From positions 1-55,058 of IMG/VR virus record IMGVR_UViG_3300032116_000257: a stretch of 55,058 nt of DNA; one strand, written 5' to 3'. The DNA comes from a virus. Below are positions 36,401 to 42,046 of the stretch, piece after piece (position 1 is the stretch's first letter; every line of letters starts with the position of its first letter). The notes under the pieces are model-generated. The model was not told the origin of the DNA. It saw nothing but the letters and a program-made list of their open reading frames with translations, and did not search any database. A program made the translations under genes and the position numbers.

Positions 36401-36756
36401 GTAGTTGGCGGTACACTCGGAGGAACATTTGAGTATTGCTCCGGTGCATGTGGAGCAACTGGTCTTGGATTCTCAGTTACACCACGATTGCCCGTAACAC
36501 GAGCAGAACGTGACGGTGGAATATCAACAAGTCCAAAATCACCGGTACGTCGTGCGCCAAGATCAGTCATTTGTACACCACGGGGGCGTTCATTGCGTGC
36601 AGCACGTGTTAATGCCTCTGCCGCCGCACCTTTTCCCTTGAGGTTACGTAATGCGTAGTAGCCACCAGCTCCAGTGAGGGCACCTAAGCCAAGAAGGCCG
36701 GCCATTCCCAAGAGATTAGGACCTTCATTCCGTGATTCGCCGTAATATTCCGCCAT
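33451..36756 (-). CDS. Very large virion protein (1101 aa), ejection candidate
   Basis: The protein begins with a short hydrophobic Gly/Leu segment (LLGMAGLLGLGALTGAGGYY), followed by a long disordered Pro/Arg-rich part, then a helical core between about residues 330 and 750 (QEAEEARFEQFQRAF-like helices, ETRNQIGLATELDNLVARD) and a Pro-rich C-terminus. It is the first gene of the leftward arm. It could be the largest internal virion protein. The lack of long heptad or TM stretches argues against a tape measure. No catalytic motif was recognised. Confidence 0.72.
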   Translation of the reverse strand: MAEYYGESRNEGPNLLGMAGLLGLGALTGAGGYYALRNLKGKGAAAEALTRAARNERPRGVQMTDLGARRTGDFGLVDIPPSRSARVTGNRGVTENPRPVAPHAPEQYSNVPPSVPPTTPTNFANRLTSGKDLGFEEEYVPYRPDPKEMVSRKVADARRQAATKNLLQAAENRKGTYQLEIPGTQGTLMALRSPINALAEETGEFIMQAPSRPLSATPAQGSLFASSLSDRPAIPMATVDLNVLESQSPAPVQVTTRAQPQGKFLDFHKGLGNQGYVLTGNPYDNELMLMDDNGREFYLKNPLSSHPKESIRQAALEDEQIGRQVLASTGFTLEQAEEARFEQFQRAFGGNPAVQNQATDAVESGAAQQTGRVWQQLSRNEDLDKNQIAQLNAQADADYKAMMGSNPSEWSGVESDVAINTVAKLLPDGLPIDQAEGIGYDLRTGERFKFGGVRPARTGLAPGGTIELQTAPGADLGQSSAARFLQQRREKMMADAGTPGRLETQLAEAFGPEAWREDPKATRRRNALKLGAAGNEQFFENLNEGTVTIAGEQFPVSSLKEGVYMEDTAQNLANKVEGYKDWLGNIRLQETRNQIGLATELDNLVARDAALQADVVDLGEQRRSFSSPQERDAYLTASRGREVALDLQDELDARINETLRNYEMSERRLAGAEKATARNIRRAAVPQKLMGGVEEGIVVRPVLTAPDNMVVEEGELSNIERGRPVGNYISQEQLEIVPGGLLSGGRAKSVVNIGGDLGIDPDTGERILLPNVNVDTGETNVQKLAGKRMGADVNVRGRGGVAGLDTRASIGIYGPELAEYGTAAMSKQGEYTEAANRPPTATESALPVHRVRKVEVDEQGNPVTKFFTYPSSYEDPQAYKYTQEPTQQARDAIDMSRAVQGVYAKYPRDVADAMTGVALNELARRANKQLPSSARTSGPSTLLSNRPVAPTPEPTVRNLEPTQLAFPSNVVPPIARARTTEADVYATNLANYMARMQRERAMPASSPVVIQPNILATEEYQLPLALSAGQPTPQMQGPVRAEPQFRNVGPNRLNAEVYQPGFFPEPERENVAGPITNLTIKQINLRNRLNPNQPRLGLMGY

Positions 36757-36863
36757 GTGAGTCCTATCGTCTGATATTTCTATGATATCTGTATTTTAAG
36801 GTGCAAAATTCAAGAAATAACAACGTACGTTAGACTATATACAAGAAAAGTACCAAGAAATCA

Positions 36864-37100
36864 ATGGATCCGGTAGACAGAATGCAACGTGCCGTAGCAA
36901 TGCGTGCCATTGCAAGTAAAACGGCGGATTTAGAGAAGGCAGGTGCTGATCCTGTTACGGTAAAAACGTTTTCTTCGGGTGCATTGCGGGAATTAGCGCG
37001 GCAAGTACCAGATTCCGATAAGTATAAAAGCGCATTCATGGCGGCAAGCAACTTTAAAAACCAGAATTCCAAAATTCCTAACCCTGATTCCAATTTTTAA
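36864..37100 (+). CDS. Small protein diverging from the structural arm (78 aa)
   Basis: Helical, basic-to-neutral protein (MQRAVAMRAIASKTADLEKAG, then SSGALRELARQVPDSDKYK). No family recognised. It starts 107 nt from the divergent 1101-aa gene, so promoters for both directions must lie between. A strong hairpin terminator follows at 37137. Sharing the junction with the leftward arm makes a regulatory role possible. Confidence 0.65.
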   Translation: MDPVDRMQRAVAMRAIASKTADLEKAGADPVTVKTFSSGALRELARQVPDSDKYKSAFMAASNFKNQNSKIPNPDSNF

Positions 37101-37136
37101 TTTTTAATTTTTTAGTAAATAACTAAATCTACGTAA

Positions 37137-37163
37137 AGCCGGGGTAGAATCCCCGGCTATTTT
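37137..37163 (+). terminator. Strong hairpin terminator
   Basis: GCCGGGG and CCCCGGC pair around a 6-nt loop, followed by TATTTTGT. It closes the 36864-37100 transcription unit. In the minus direction TTTA follows, so it may act both ways. Confidence 0.75.
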
Positions 37164-37635
37164 GTCTAAAAACTTGGGCAAACTCCTTGCAGCGTCTACA
37201 CTTTTTGTTGATAGTGTACGACTTTTCGTAAAAATGGCCCCTATATACCCAAAATAGGGAAAATATTTTTCTGACGGTTCTTACAACACCTGTGGGAATG
37301 CGAATGTGCATAGAAAAAAAAGAACGGTGGGTGGGTAGAGAATAAGTTGGAGCGAAGCGGGGGCATGCACGAGTTTTCCACAGGTTTTTCCACAGGCTGC
37401 AACACTTTCAGACAGCGTACGAATCCCTGAGATCCCTTCGCGCGCAATGCTTTTCGGCTACACGGCACTGCGGGAGATACAGAACAGTTCATCGAGAAGC
37501 TCGAGGTAATTGTCACTGTTTCAACACAAGCAAGACAGAAGAGTTAGCAATAGATCCAAGGGTCATTCGTCAAGCTGGACGTTAAACGCAGCCGTTACTT
37601 CTGCGCACGTTAGTCGCAGATCAAGAGGATCAATC
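37164..37635. other. Non-coding replication-origin candidate region
   Basis: About 470 nt without a convincing gene lie where leftward structural and rightward early transcription part. The region holds an AT-rich tract (37240-37270), two tandem TTTTCCACAGG sites (37374, 37386), a degenerate inverted site (CCTGTGGGAAT near 37290), purine-rich runs (37310-37340) and a GC-richer right end. The site sequence matches the cyanobacterial DnaA box TTTTCCACA. Divergent transcription and box spacing of 12 bp suggest an origin. A 91-codon minus-strand frame here is low quality and not called. Confidence 0.5.
37374..37396 (+). promoter_or_regulatory. Two tandem DnaA-box-like sites
   Basis: TTTTCCACAGG occurs at 37374-37384 and again at 37386-37396, 12 bp apart, about one helical turn. 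Both are identical to the DnaA box used in cyanobacterial origins as I know it. Single copies occur at 5661 (end of dcd) and 54009 (start of the GP88-like gene). Confidence 0.55.
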
Positions 37636-37824
37636 ATGATCATCTACTTCACCCTGACTACAGATGAAGCCATCTATCAGTTCCAGGTGAACAAGGAGGA
37701 GAATCTGGTGCGTGTCACCAAGATGATCCTCAAGGCTCAATGCCCAGGAGAGTGGCATCGCTCCACACTCATGACCGTAGACGCAGGGCGCAAGCTCGTG
37801 CGTCAACTACAGAAGACCAGGTGA
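37636..37824 (+). CDS. Small protein, first gene of the right arm (62 aa)
   Basis: The ATG at 37636 is preceded by AGAGGA, one of few plausible ribosome-binding sites in this arm; the longer upstream frame to 37510 has poor composition. The protein (MIIYFTLTTDEAIYQFQVN) looks like a small alpha-beta domain. Function unknown. Its stop codon lies inside the first class A RNA element. Confidence 0.65.
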   Translation: MIIYFTLTTDEAIYQFQVNKEENLVRVTKMILKAQCPGEWHRSTLMTVDAGRKLVRQLQKTR

Positions 37825-37883
37825 GTTATAGCTCCCAAGCCAGGTGCAATGCCTGGCTCTGGTCATTGCCACAATCCAGTGGC
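37815..37883 (+). promoter_or_regulatory. Class A intergenic element 1 (T-arm-like three-way junction)
   Basis: P1 is GACCAG with CTGGTC (37815-37820 / 37859-37864). P2 is GAGT with GCTC around TATA. P3 is AGCCAGG with CCTGGCT (37838-37858) around the 7-nt loop TGCAATG. After ATT comes the hairpin GCCAC / GTGGC (37868-37883), 17 nt before the next ATG. The upstream TGA (37822-37824) falls between P1 and P2. Confidence 0.72.
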
Positions 37884-37900
37884 ATCTACTACCTAACACC

Positions 37901-38092
37901 ATGGGTTTCCGTACATCCCTCGGACGTGCATTCTCTGCAGCTACTCAGGCTGCATCACAAGAGTGGCACGAGTCTCAGCTTGATCGTCGCATCACTGGCG
38001 ACGTCATCCGTTACAACGACCGTCGTATCACTGGCGACTACGCGCCAATCAACCAACGCAACAACTCCCGCGTTACTTATAGCGGGCGCTGA
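37901..38092 (+). CDS. Small protein (63 aa)
   Basis: Starts MGFRTSLGRAFSAATQAASQ and has an internal repeat RRITGDVIRYND / RRITGDYAPINQ near the end. The upstream in-frame extension runs through the RNA element and is rejected. No Shine-Dalgarno site. I do not recognise the family. Confidence 0.65.
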   Translation: MGFRTSLGRAFSAATQAASQEWHESQLDRRITGDVIRYNDRRITGDYAPINQRNNSRVTYSGR

Positions 38093-38149
38093 TCCGTAAG
38101 CGGACAGGGAGGTGCAAGTCCTCCCATCAGCATTGCCACAATCAGTGGC
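38089..38149 (+). promoter_or_regulatory. Class A intergenic element 2
   Basis: P1 is CTGAT with ATCAG (38089-38093 / 38126-38130) and contains the upstream stop TGA. P2 is CCG with CGG around TAAG. P3 is GGGAGG with CCTCCC around TGCAAGT (38113-38119). The ATTGCCACAATC hairpin follows, 18 nt before the next ATG. Confidence 0.74.
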
Positions 38150-38167
38150 ATCTACTCCATACCAACC

Positions 38168-38350
38168 ATGACTCAACAACTAGCTGCCGGCATCATCGCC
38201 GTTGCTACAACCATGGGTATTACTACCCAAGTCACCATCCATCTCCTGGATGTAGCTACGGCTAAGCAATGTCGCACTCATGACTGGCCGGCAACACAAC
38301 ACAGCGCACACATGGAATGGTGCGCAACCAACAACTATCCAACCAACTGA
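38168..38350 (+). CDS. Small membrane or exported protein (60 aa)
   Basis: The first 28 residues are hydrophobic (LAAGIIAVATTMGITTQV), then a Cys/His/Trp-bearing tail (AKQCRTHDWPATQHSAHMEW). It could be a single-TM protein with the tail outside, or exported. Function unknown. Confidence 0.62.
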   Translation: MTQQLAAGIIAVATTMGITTQVTIHLLDVATAKQCRTHDWPATQHSAHMEWCATNNYPTN

Positions 38351-38410
38351 TCCGTCTAAGCGGGTGACCAGGTGCAAACCCTGGTCCAGTTATTGCCACA
38401 ATCCCGTGGC
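38345..38410 (+). promoter_or_regulatory. Class A intergenic element 3
   Basis: P1 is AACTG with CAGTT (38345-38349 / 38387-38391), and the upstream TGA starts within it. P2 is TCCG with CGGG. P3 is GACCAGG with CCTGGTC around TGCAAAC. The GCCAC / GTGGC hairpin is at 38395-38410, 17 nt before the next ATG. All stems differ in sequence from element 2 but keep pairing. Confidence 0.74.
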
Positions 38411-38427
38411 ATCTATCCCATACCAAC

Positions 38428-38628
38428 ATGGCGGACATGCAAATCTTTGCAGTTTACAAAGACAATAGCGACAGGTATATATCTGCTTGGAGAAATTATT
38501 CCGACGCATATGCGGCGGCAGGTGAAATACAAGCTATGGATCCAGAAGCAACTTACTCCGTTCACACTATTGAAGAGGAAGAGTTTTCTGATTTCTGGTT
38601 CCACAATCTACATTTAACACTAGTCTGA
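38428..38628 (+). CDS. Small protein (66 aa)
   Basis: Acidic alpha-beta protein (MQIFAVYKDNSDRYISAW, then AAAGEIQAMDPEATYSVH). No family recognised. It shows the common pattern of this arm: short gene, no Shine-Dalgarno, structured elements at both ends. Confidence 0.65.
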   Translation: MADMQIFAVYKDNSDRYISAWRNYSDAYAAAGEIQAMDPEATYSVHTIEEEEFSDFWFHNLHLTLV

Positions 38629-38680
38629 TGGTGCAGGAGGGGTTCGATTCCCCTCCCAGGCATTGCCACAATCCCGTGGC
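38623..38680 (+). promoter_or_regulatory. Class A intergenic element 4 (canonical T-arm)
   Basis: P3 is GGAGGGG with CCCCTCC around TTCGATT, which is an exact tRNA T-arm loop. P1 is GTCTG with CAGGC (38623-38627 / 38657-38661) and includes the start of the stop TGA. The P2 hairpin is reduced to an 8-nt linker. The conserved hairpin follows at 38665-38680, 19 nt before the next ATG. Confidence 0.74.
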
Positions 38681-38699
38681 ATCCACTCAACACAACACT

Positions 38700-38894
38700 A
38701 TGTATTACATCATCATTGATGGCGTACAACATGGTTTCTCCCTTCAATGGGAAGAAGCACTGATCGAAGCTGCACAACAAGACCACATGCTTAACTCGCC
38801 GGAGTTAAACGACGGCATCCAAGGCACGCATGACGTACAAATCATGTCCTTCCAGGAGATGATGGAGGCCGACGACGTTGTGATGGTCATCTGA
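38700..38894 (+). CDS. Small acidic protein (64 aa)
   Basis: Starts MYYIIIDGVQHGFSLQWEEA; the C-terminus is acidic (MMEADDVVMVI). The longer upstream frame passes through the RNA element and is rejected. No family recognised; it resembles the gene at 38428 in length and style. Confidence 0.64.
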   Translation: MYYIIIDGVQHGFSLQWEEALIEAAQQDHMLNSPELNDGIQGTHDVQIMSFQEMMEADDVVMVI

Positions 38895-38951
38895 CCAGGC
38901 GTGAGCCGGGGCATCGAATGCCCCATACAACTATTGCCACAATCCCGTGGC
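38877..38951 (+). promoter_or_regulatory. Class A intergenic element 5 (cloverleaf-like)
   Basis: GTTGT pairs with ACAAC (38877-38881 / 38927-38931). Inside are hairpins TGGTCA/TGACCA, GGC/GCC around GTGA, and GGGGC/GCCCC around ATCGAAT. This gives a small four-way cloverleaf that overlaps the end of the coding region. The ATTGCCACAATC hairpin follows, 17 nt before the next ATG. Confidence 0.65.
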
Positions 38952-38968
38952 ATCTACTACACAACACC

Positions 38969-39199
38969 ATGTTGATCTACCAGCCTGAGTTTGACACTCG
39001 TCATCGCGTCATCTGGAATGGAGGTGACAGCTCTATGCTTCACTTCCAGAAACTGAAGGACGGCGAATGGAAGTACCTTGATAGCGTGACGTTTATGTCC
39101 ATGCCTACAGGTACCAAAGAACTTCTCTACGAGATGAGAGAGTATTACAACTTCTCTATGACCATGCTCCAGGACATCATGTATGCGATAGCATTCTGA
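38969..39199 (+). CDS. Small protein (76 aa)
   Basis: Starts MLIYQPEFDTRHRVIWN; contains MLHFQKLKDGEWKYL and an amphipathic C-terminal helix. No family recognised. ATG chosen because the upstream frame is the RNA element. Confidence 0.65.
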   Translation: MLIYQPEFDTRHRVIWNGGDSSMLHFQKLKDGEWKYLDSVTFMSMPTGTKELLYEMREYYNFSMTMLQDIMYAIAF

Positions 39200-39200
39200 T

Positions 39201-39272
39201 CCCTGCACTTAACCCTTCCGTTGTGGTATGCATGTACTACGACGGTGGGTTCTCTGCAGGACTCACATCCTG
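39201..39272 (+). promoter_or_regulatory. Class C intergenic element 1
   Basis: AACCC pairs with GGGTT (39210-39214 / 39246-39250), enclosing CCGT/ACGG and GTGGTA/TACTAC. A second hairpin GCAGGA/TCCTGC around CTCACA (39255-39272) ends 23 nt before the next ATG. Element 2 of this class at 39904 has the same plan with changed pairs. Confidence 0.68.
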
Positions 39273-39295
39273 CTCATCAACATCACAGTATTCTT

Positions 39296-39679
39296 ATGTT
39301 CAGCTCCACAATCATTGGCTATGTCACCGACCTCAAGGTGCTCAAGTCCAGGGAAGACGATAGTTATTTCCTGGCGGTAAGTATTGCAGTCAACGATCCA
39401 TTTGGTGGTTCGTGCCGCTTGCGGTTTACGAACAGCAATGGGTTACTTGCTGCATACAACAAGGGCACCTTGGTGACAGGCCATCAGCTCATTCTCACGC
39501 AGTGGAATGTACGCATCAGCACAATCAAGACGCACTACCAGAAGGATGGACAACTAGTGACACTCAAGTACCCTGAGATCAAACTCACAGGTGTACGTGC
39601 CACTATCGGTGCGGCACCAAGGCCCAAGGCTATTGCTGCACCGTCTCAACCTGAGGAAGAAGACTACCTGGACTTCTGA
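39296..39679 (+). CDS. Single-stranded DNA-binding protein candidate
   Basis: The 127-aa protein starts MFSSTIIGYVTDLKVLK and has the strand pattern of an OB fold (DSYFLAVSIAVNDPF, CRLRFTNSNG, LVTGHQLILTQWNVRIS). It ends in a Pro-rich linker and an acidic tip EEEDYLDF, as in SSB proteins whose last residues (DDDIPF in E. coli) recruit partners. It would coat ssDNA in replication. The first 25 residues of the longer frame are the RNA element and are excluded. Confidence 0.72.
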   Translation: MFSSTIIGYVTDLKVLKSREDDSYFLAVSIAVNDPFGGSCRLRFTNSNGLLAAYNKGTLVTGHQLILTQWNVRISTIKTHYQKDGQLVTLKYPEIKLTGVRATIGAAPRPKAIAAPSQPEEEDYLDF

Positions 39680-39707
39680 CACACCATCTAAATCCAACTA
39701 ACAACTC

Positions 39708-39905
39708 ATGTCCAACTCATTCAAAGACTCCTGTGTTGCTCTTGTCATTGGCATTGGTAGTGGCTTACTCCTATCTACTGGAGTACAGAAGCTACTCAAC
39801 CAACACTACGAAGAACACTGCAACGCAAGACCAAACCACAACCTTATACGTACACAAGGACTCTTAGGAGACACATACTACTGTATCCACAGTAAGTACC
39901 TGTAA
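39708..39905 (+). CDS. Single-TM protein (65 aa)
   Basis: One membrane segment (CVALVIGIGSGLLLSTGV, residues 9-26) and a tail with two Cys (EEHCNARPNHNLIRTQG, then YYCIHSKYL) that may form a disulfide in the periplasm. The C-terminal part resembles the tail of the gene at 51027. Function unknown. Confidence 0.65.
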   Translation: MSNSFKDSCVALVIGIGSGLLLSTGVQKLLNQHYEEHCNARPNHNLIRTQGLLGDTYYCIHSKYL

Positions 39906-39971
39906 TCTGCACATAACTCTCCCGGTAGTACACATGTATTGCCGGTGAGTTTTCTGCAGGTCACACCTGCA
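39904..39971 (+). promoter_or_regulatory. Class C intergenic element 2
   Basis: AACTC pairs with GAGTT (39915-39919 / 39947-39951), enclosing CCGGTA/TGCCGG and GTACA/TGTAT. Then TGCAGG/CCTGCA around TCACA, 28 nt before the next ATG. Compared with 39201, the outer and inner stems show paired changes. Confidence 0.68.
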
Positions 39972-39999
39972 CTACACCACACGACACCAAGCTAGTTCC

Positions 40000-40239
40000 A
40001 TGAACTACCAAGCTGTTGAACAACTTCTCACGCAGGATGCTCGCCTGCTTGCCAGAAGAGATGCCCCTGTCATTGATCAAGAACTTGAAGAACAGCGTCA
40101 AGCTGCTCTCGAGATCTTCTTCCAATGGCAGGATGGCATGCGTGAGTACCAAGACCTTATGCCGTTCTGCGTTGTACTTCAACGTAAGGTAGATCTCAAC
40201 AGGGATCTGCTTCGTTGGGAACGCAGGCATGAGGACTGA
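40000..40239 (+). CDS. Small helical protein (79 aa)
   Basis: Nearly all helical and charged (VEQLLTQDARLLARRDAP, then LNRDLLRWERRHED). No family recognised. No Shine-Dalgarno site. Confidence 0.65.
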   Translation: MNYQAVEQLLTQDARLLARRDAPVIDQELEEQRQAALEIFFQWQDGMREYQDLMPFCVVLQRKVDLNRDLLRWERRHED

Positions 40240-40240
40240 C

Positions 40241-40289
40241 TCCTGATTGGAGGGGCTTCGGCCCTTCCCACCAGGACTCAACATCCTGG
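40241..40289 (+). promoter_or_regulatory. Class C-related element with competing pairings
   Basis: A UUCG-capped hairpin GGAGGGGC/GCCCTTCC (40249-40268) is enclosed by TCCTG/CAGGA (40241-40245 / 40272-40276). The same CCAGGA can instead pair with TCCTGG at 40284-40289 around CTCAACA, like the terminal hairpin of class C. The two folds exclude each other. The next ATG is 22 nt on. Confidence 0.58.
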
Positions 40290-40311
40290 ATTCCATTCCA
40301 TTGCATTTAAC

Positions 40312-40587
40312 ATGTCACTAACAGTTGGCAAAGAAGAACTTGACTCTGCAATTGCAGTGTTCAAGATAGAGCATTACTACCTGGAGTTCGATGACAACAT
40401 CGTCTATCTCCATTGGGTAGCGACAACATCCCAAGCTCGTGAGTACATTGATGCATTCCTTGAGTGTCTCGATGTACTAATTGACGAGCGATGGGTAGAT
40501 ACCTACGGTTCGCACGAACAAGGTAACCCTGTTCAGCTACCAGATGAAGACTACATTTGCTGTCGCTATATCCTGGAGACCGTTTGA
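40312..40587 (+). CDS. Small acidic protein (91 aa)
   Basis: Alpha-beta protein with a plausible ferredoxin-like order (FKIEHYYLEFDDNIVYLHW, then ECLDVLIDERWVD). No family recognised. Its stop is 1 nt before the next gene, so translation may be coupled. Confidence 0.65.
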   Translation: MSLTVGKEELDSAIAVFKIEHYYLEFDDNIVYLHWVATTSQAREYIDAFLECLDVLIDERWVDTYGSHEQGNPVQLPDEDYICCRYILETV

Positions 40588-40588
40588 C

Positions 40589-40795
40589 ATGAAGACGATC
40601 TATCGCATGCGTAACGGTTTTATCCAGATGGATTCTTATGGTGAGACTCATAAGTCCAACCATCTATTGAAAGCTGTGGTGGCTGCACTCATACTTGCCG
40701 CTAGCATTAGCACCATCGCAGCACTAGCCAGTAAGTACACGATGCTTGGCCCACAGGGCATCAACGCATCCAAACCGTACGTCATGGGCTACTAG
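40589..40795 (+). CDS. Single-TM protein (68 aa)
   Basis: Basic N-terminus (MKTIYRMRNGF), then a membrane segment (AVVAALILAASISTIAAL) and a short Gly/Pro tail. The start right after the upstream TGA is preferred to an in-frame start inside the previous gene. Function unknown. Confidence 0.65.
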   Translation: MKTIYRMRNGFIQMDSYGETHKSNHLLKAVVAALILAASISTIAALASKYTMLGPQGINASKPYVMGY

Positions 40796-40806
40796 CTAGC
40801 CATACC

Positions 40807-40839
40807 CTGGGCCTTCCTCCATGAGGATATAAGTCCCAG
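40807..40839 (+). promoter_or_regulatory. Class B intergenic hairpin 1 (divergent)
   Basis: CTGGG/CCCAG closes an internal loop (CCTT opposite ATATAAGT) and an inner stem CCTC/GAGG. It matches later class B members in stem and in the TAAGTCCCAG 3' side, with a degenerate left loop. Confidence 0.6.
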
Positions 40840-40864
40840 TCAACCAACCAACTCATCAATCCCC

Positions 40865-41239
40865 ATGCGCAATCGAGTATCTATCGTCAAGGAAGATCGG
40901 ATCTGGCAACTCAGGTGCCAGGGATATGACTACGACTCAATCGGTAGCATTGTCAACTGCAATCCTCGTTACATGACAATTGTATTGCGTCGAGTGAGGC
41001 GTCGTCCTCCGATCGAGAAAGACCCAATCAAACGTGGTCGTCGCAGTAATTTCCTCAGCGATAATCAAGTAGAAGATATTCGTATGCGCAAAGCACAAGG
41101 TGAGACTGCACTATCTATTGCCAAGGACTATCACATTGGTGAGTCAGCGATCTGTAAGATTGCTAACAACGTAACCTATAAGGAACCTGCATACGACAGC
41201 GGCTATAGATATAACTTTACTAATAGGCTCACTCGTTAA
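40865..41239 (+). CDS. HTH protein of phage regulator type
   Basis: The 124-aa basic protein has two helix-turn-helix-like parts: residues 10-40 (KEDRIWQLRCQGYDYDSIGS) and a clearer one near 65-100 (LSDNQVEDIRMRKAQGETA, then LSIAKDYHIGESAICKIAN). The second closely resembles the HTH of the zinc-ribbon protein at 49716. It probably binds DNA; partners unknown. Confidence 0.78.
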   Translation: MRNRVSIVKEDRIWQLRCQGYDYDSIGSIVNCNPRYMTIVLRRVRRRPPIEKDPIKRGRRSNFLSDNQVEDIRMRKAQGETALSIAKDYHIGESAICKIANNVTYKEPAYDSGYRYNFTNRLTR

Positions 41240-41243
41240 TAAC

Positions 41244-41280
41244 ACTAGGCATCCACACCATGTGTGGTGTAAGTCCTAGT
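41244..41280 (+). promoter_or_regulatory. Class B intergenic hairpin 2
   Basis: ACTAGG/CCTAGT outer stem, CAT opposite TGTAAGT (41268-41274), inner stem CCACAC/GTGTGG. Next ATG is 28 nt on. The outer stem differs from other members but stays paired. Confidence 0.72.
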
Positions 41281-41308
41281 CAATTCATTACTCAACTCAA
41301 CTCAAACC

Positions 41309-41665
41309 ATGACGACACAACTAGCCGAGCACATCCAAGTACTTGAAGCTCGCATCAATTGCCTCATCGACAAGCTCCTTGCTAGCTACGCTAAGCGCTA
41401 TGGAGATGGCGGCATTACCTTTGACATTGTTAAAGGTACCAAGTACTACAAACTTATTCAACGTGACGTCAAGCGTTCAGCTATTGACGGCAAGACTGGT
41501 GCATCAGTCCATGCATTTATTGACCGTCAATCTGGCGCTGTCTACAAACCAGCAAGCTGGGCGTCACCAGCTAAGCACGTACGCTACAACCTCATGGACG
41601 ACGTATCGTTTGCCACCTGCATCCAAGATGCTGATTGGGCTGGCTCATATCTGTACATGAAGTAG
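41309..41665 (+). CDS. Conserved phage protein of unknown function (118 aa)
   Basis: The C-terminal half (GASVHAFIDRQSGAVYKPASW, then PAKHVRYNL) matches a small family I recall in phages of cyanobacteria and other bacteria with no assigned role. The N-terminal 40 residues form a helix (IQVLEARINCLIDKLLASY). Acts probably in the cytoplasm. Confidence 0.72.
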   Translation: MTTQLAEHIQVLEARINCLIDKLLASYAKRYGDGGITFDIVKGTKYYKLIQRDVKRSAIDGKTGASVHAFIDRQSGAVYKPASWASPAKHVRYNLMDDVSFATCIQDADWAGSYLYMK

Positions 41666-41671
41666 TCAACA

Positions 41672-41721
41672 CATGGGCATCCACTATTGAGAATTTTAGC
41701 AAGAGTTGTGTAAGTCCCATG
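41672..41721 (+). promoter_or_regulatory. Class B intergenic hairpin 3 (long inner stem)
   Basis: CATGGG/CCCATG outer stem, CAT opposite TGTAAGT (41709-41715). The inner arm is longer (28 nt) and imperfect. It keeps the conserved internal loop although length and stem sequence change. Confidence 0.66.
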
Positions 41722-41749
41722 CTCAACTGTCCACCTACCTCAACTCAAC

Positions 41750-41974
41750 ATGGGCGCACTCATGGAGCAGACTGAAGACAACAAGCGGTATCACCTCATC
41801 ATCAACGTTGATGAGAAGTATGCCATCGTCAACGCACTAGCCTTCTATCATGCACACCACACTCTGGGTGCACTGATGGATGAGGATGAGCGTGAACAAT
41901 ACATGCTCGCATTCCAAGAAGATGGTCCAACCTTTGTTGATTCCTTAGCAACAAAGGTGGCCAATACCTTCTGA
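41750..41974 (+). CDS. Small protein (74 aa)
   Basis: Contains YHLIINVDEKYAIVNALAF and an acidic turn (DEDEREQYMLAFQEDG). No family recognised. A second ATG at residue 5 is possible. Confidence 0.65.
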   Translation: MGALMEQTEDNKRYHLIINVDEKYAIVNALAFYHAHHTLGALMDEDEREQYMLAFQEDGPTFVDSLATKVANTF

Positions 41975-41977
41975 TCA

Positions 41978-42016
41978 CTGGGCAGCACCGACGTAAGTAC
42001 GGTGTGTAAGTCCCAG
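41978..42016 (+). promoter_or_regulatory. Class B intergenic hairpin 4
   Basis: CTGGG/CCCAG outer stem, CAG opposite TGTAAGT (42005-42011), inner stem CACCG/CGGTG. Next ATG 30 nt on. Confidence 0.7.
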
Positions 42017-42046
42017 GCTTTACTGTCTACTTACTTAACTCAAACC

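Noticed and set aside
37241-37516. 91-codon minus-strand frame in the origin candidate region
   Set aside because: Odd composition (Phe run, many Ser/Cys), no start signal, and it crosses the DnaA-box-like sites.
37815-38951. CRISPR-like array
   Set aside because: The recurring units are separated by genes of 180-230 nt, are not exact repeats, and show base-pair covariation.
37815-38951. Cobalamin riboswitch, because of GGTGCAAGTCC
   Set aside because: Other conserved cobalamin parts (the core and downstream conserved box) are absent, and the neighbouring genes have no vitamin B12 link.
37815-38951. Decayed true tRNA genes
   Set aside because: No anticodon arm or CCA end is present in elements 1-4, and pairing is kept by compensatory changes, which decay would not do.
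37844-39295. Longer N-termini for the genes at 37901, 38700, 38969 and 39296
   Set aside because: The extensions are translations of the conserved RNA hairpins and look alike (repeated CHNPVAS-type peptides) only because the RNA elements are repeated.
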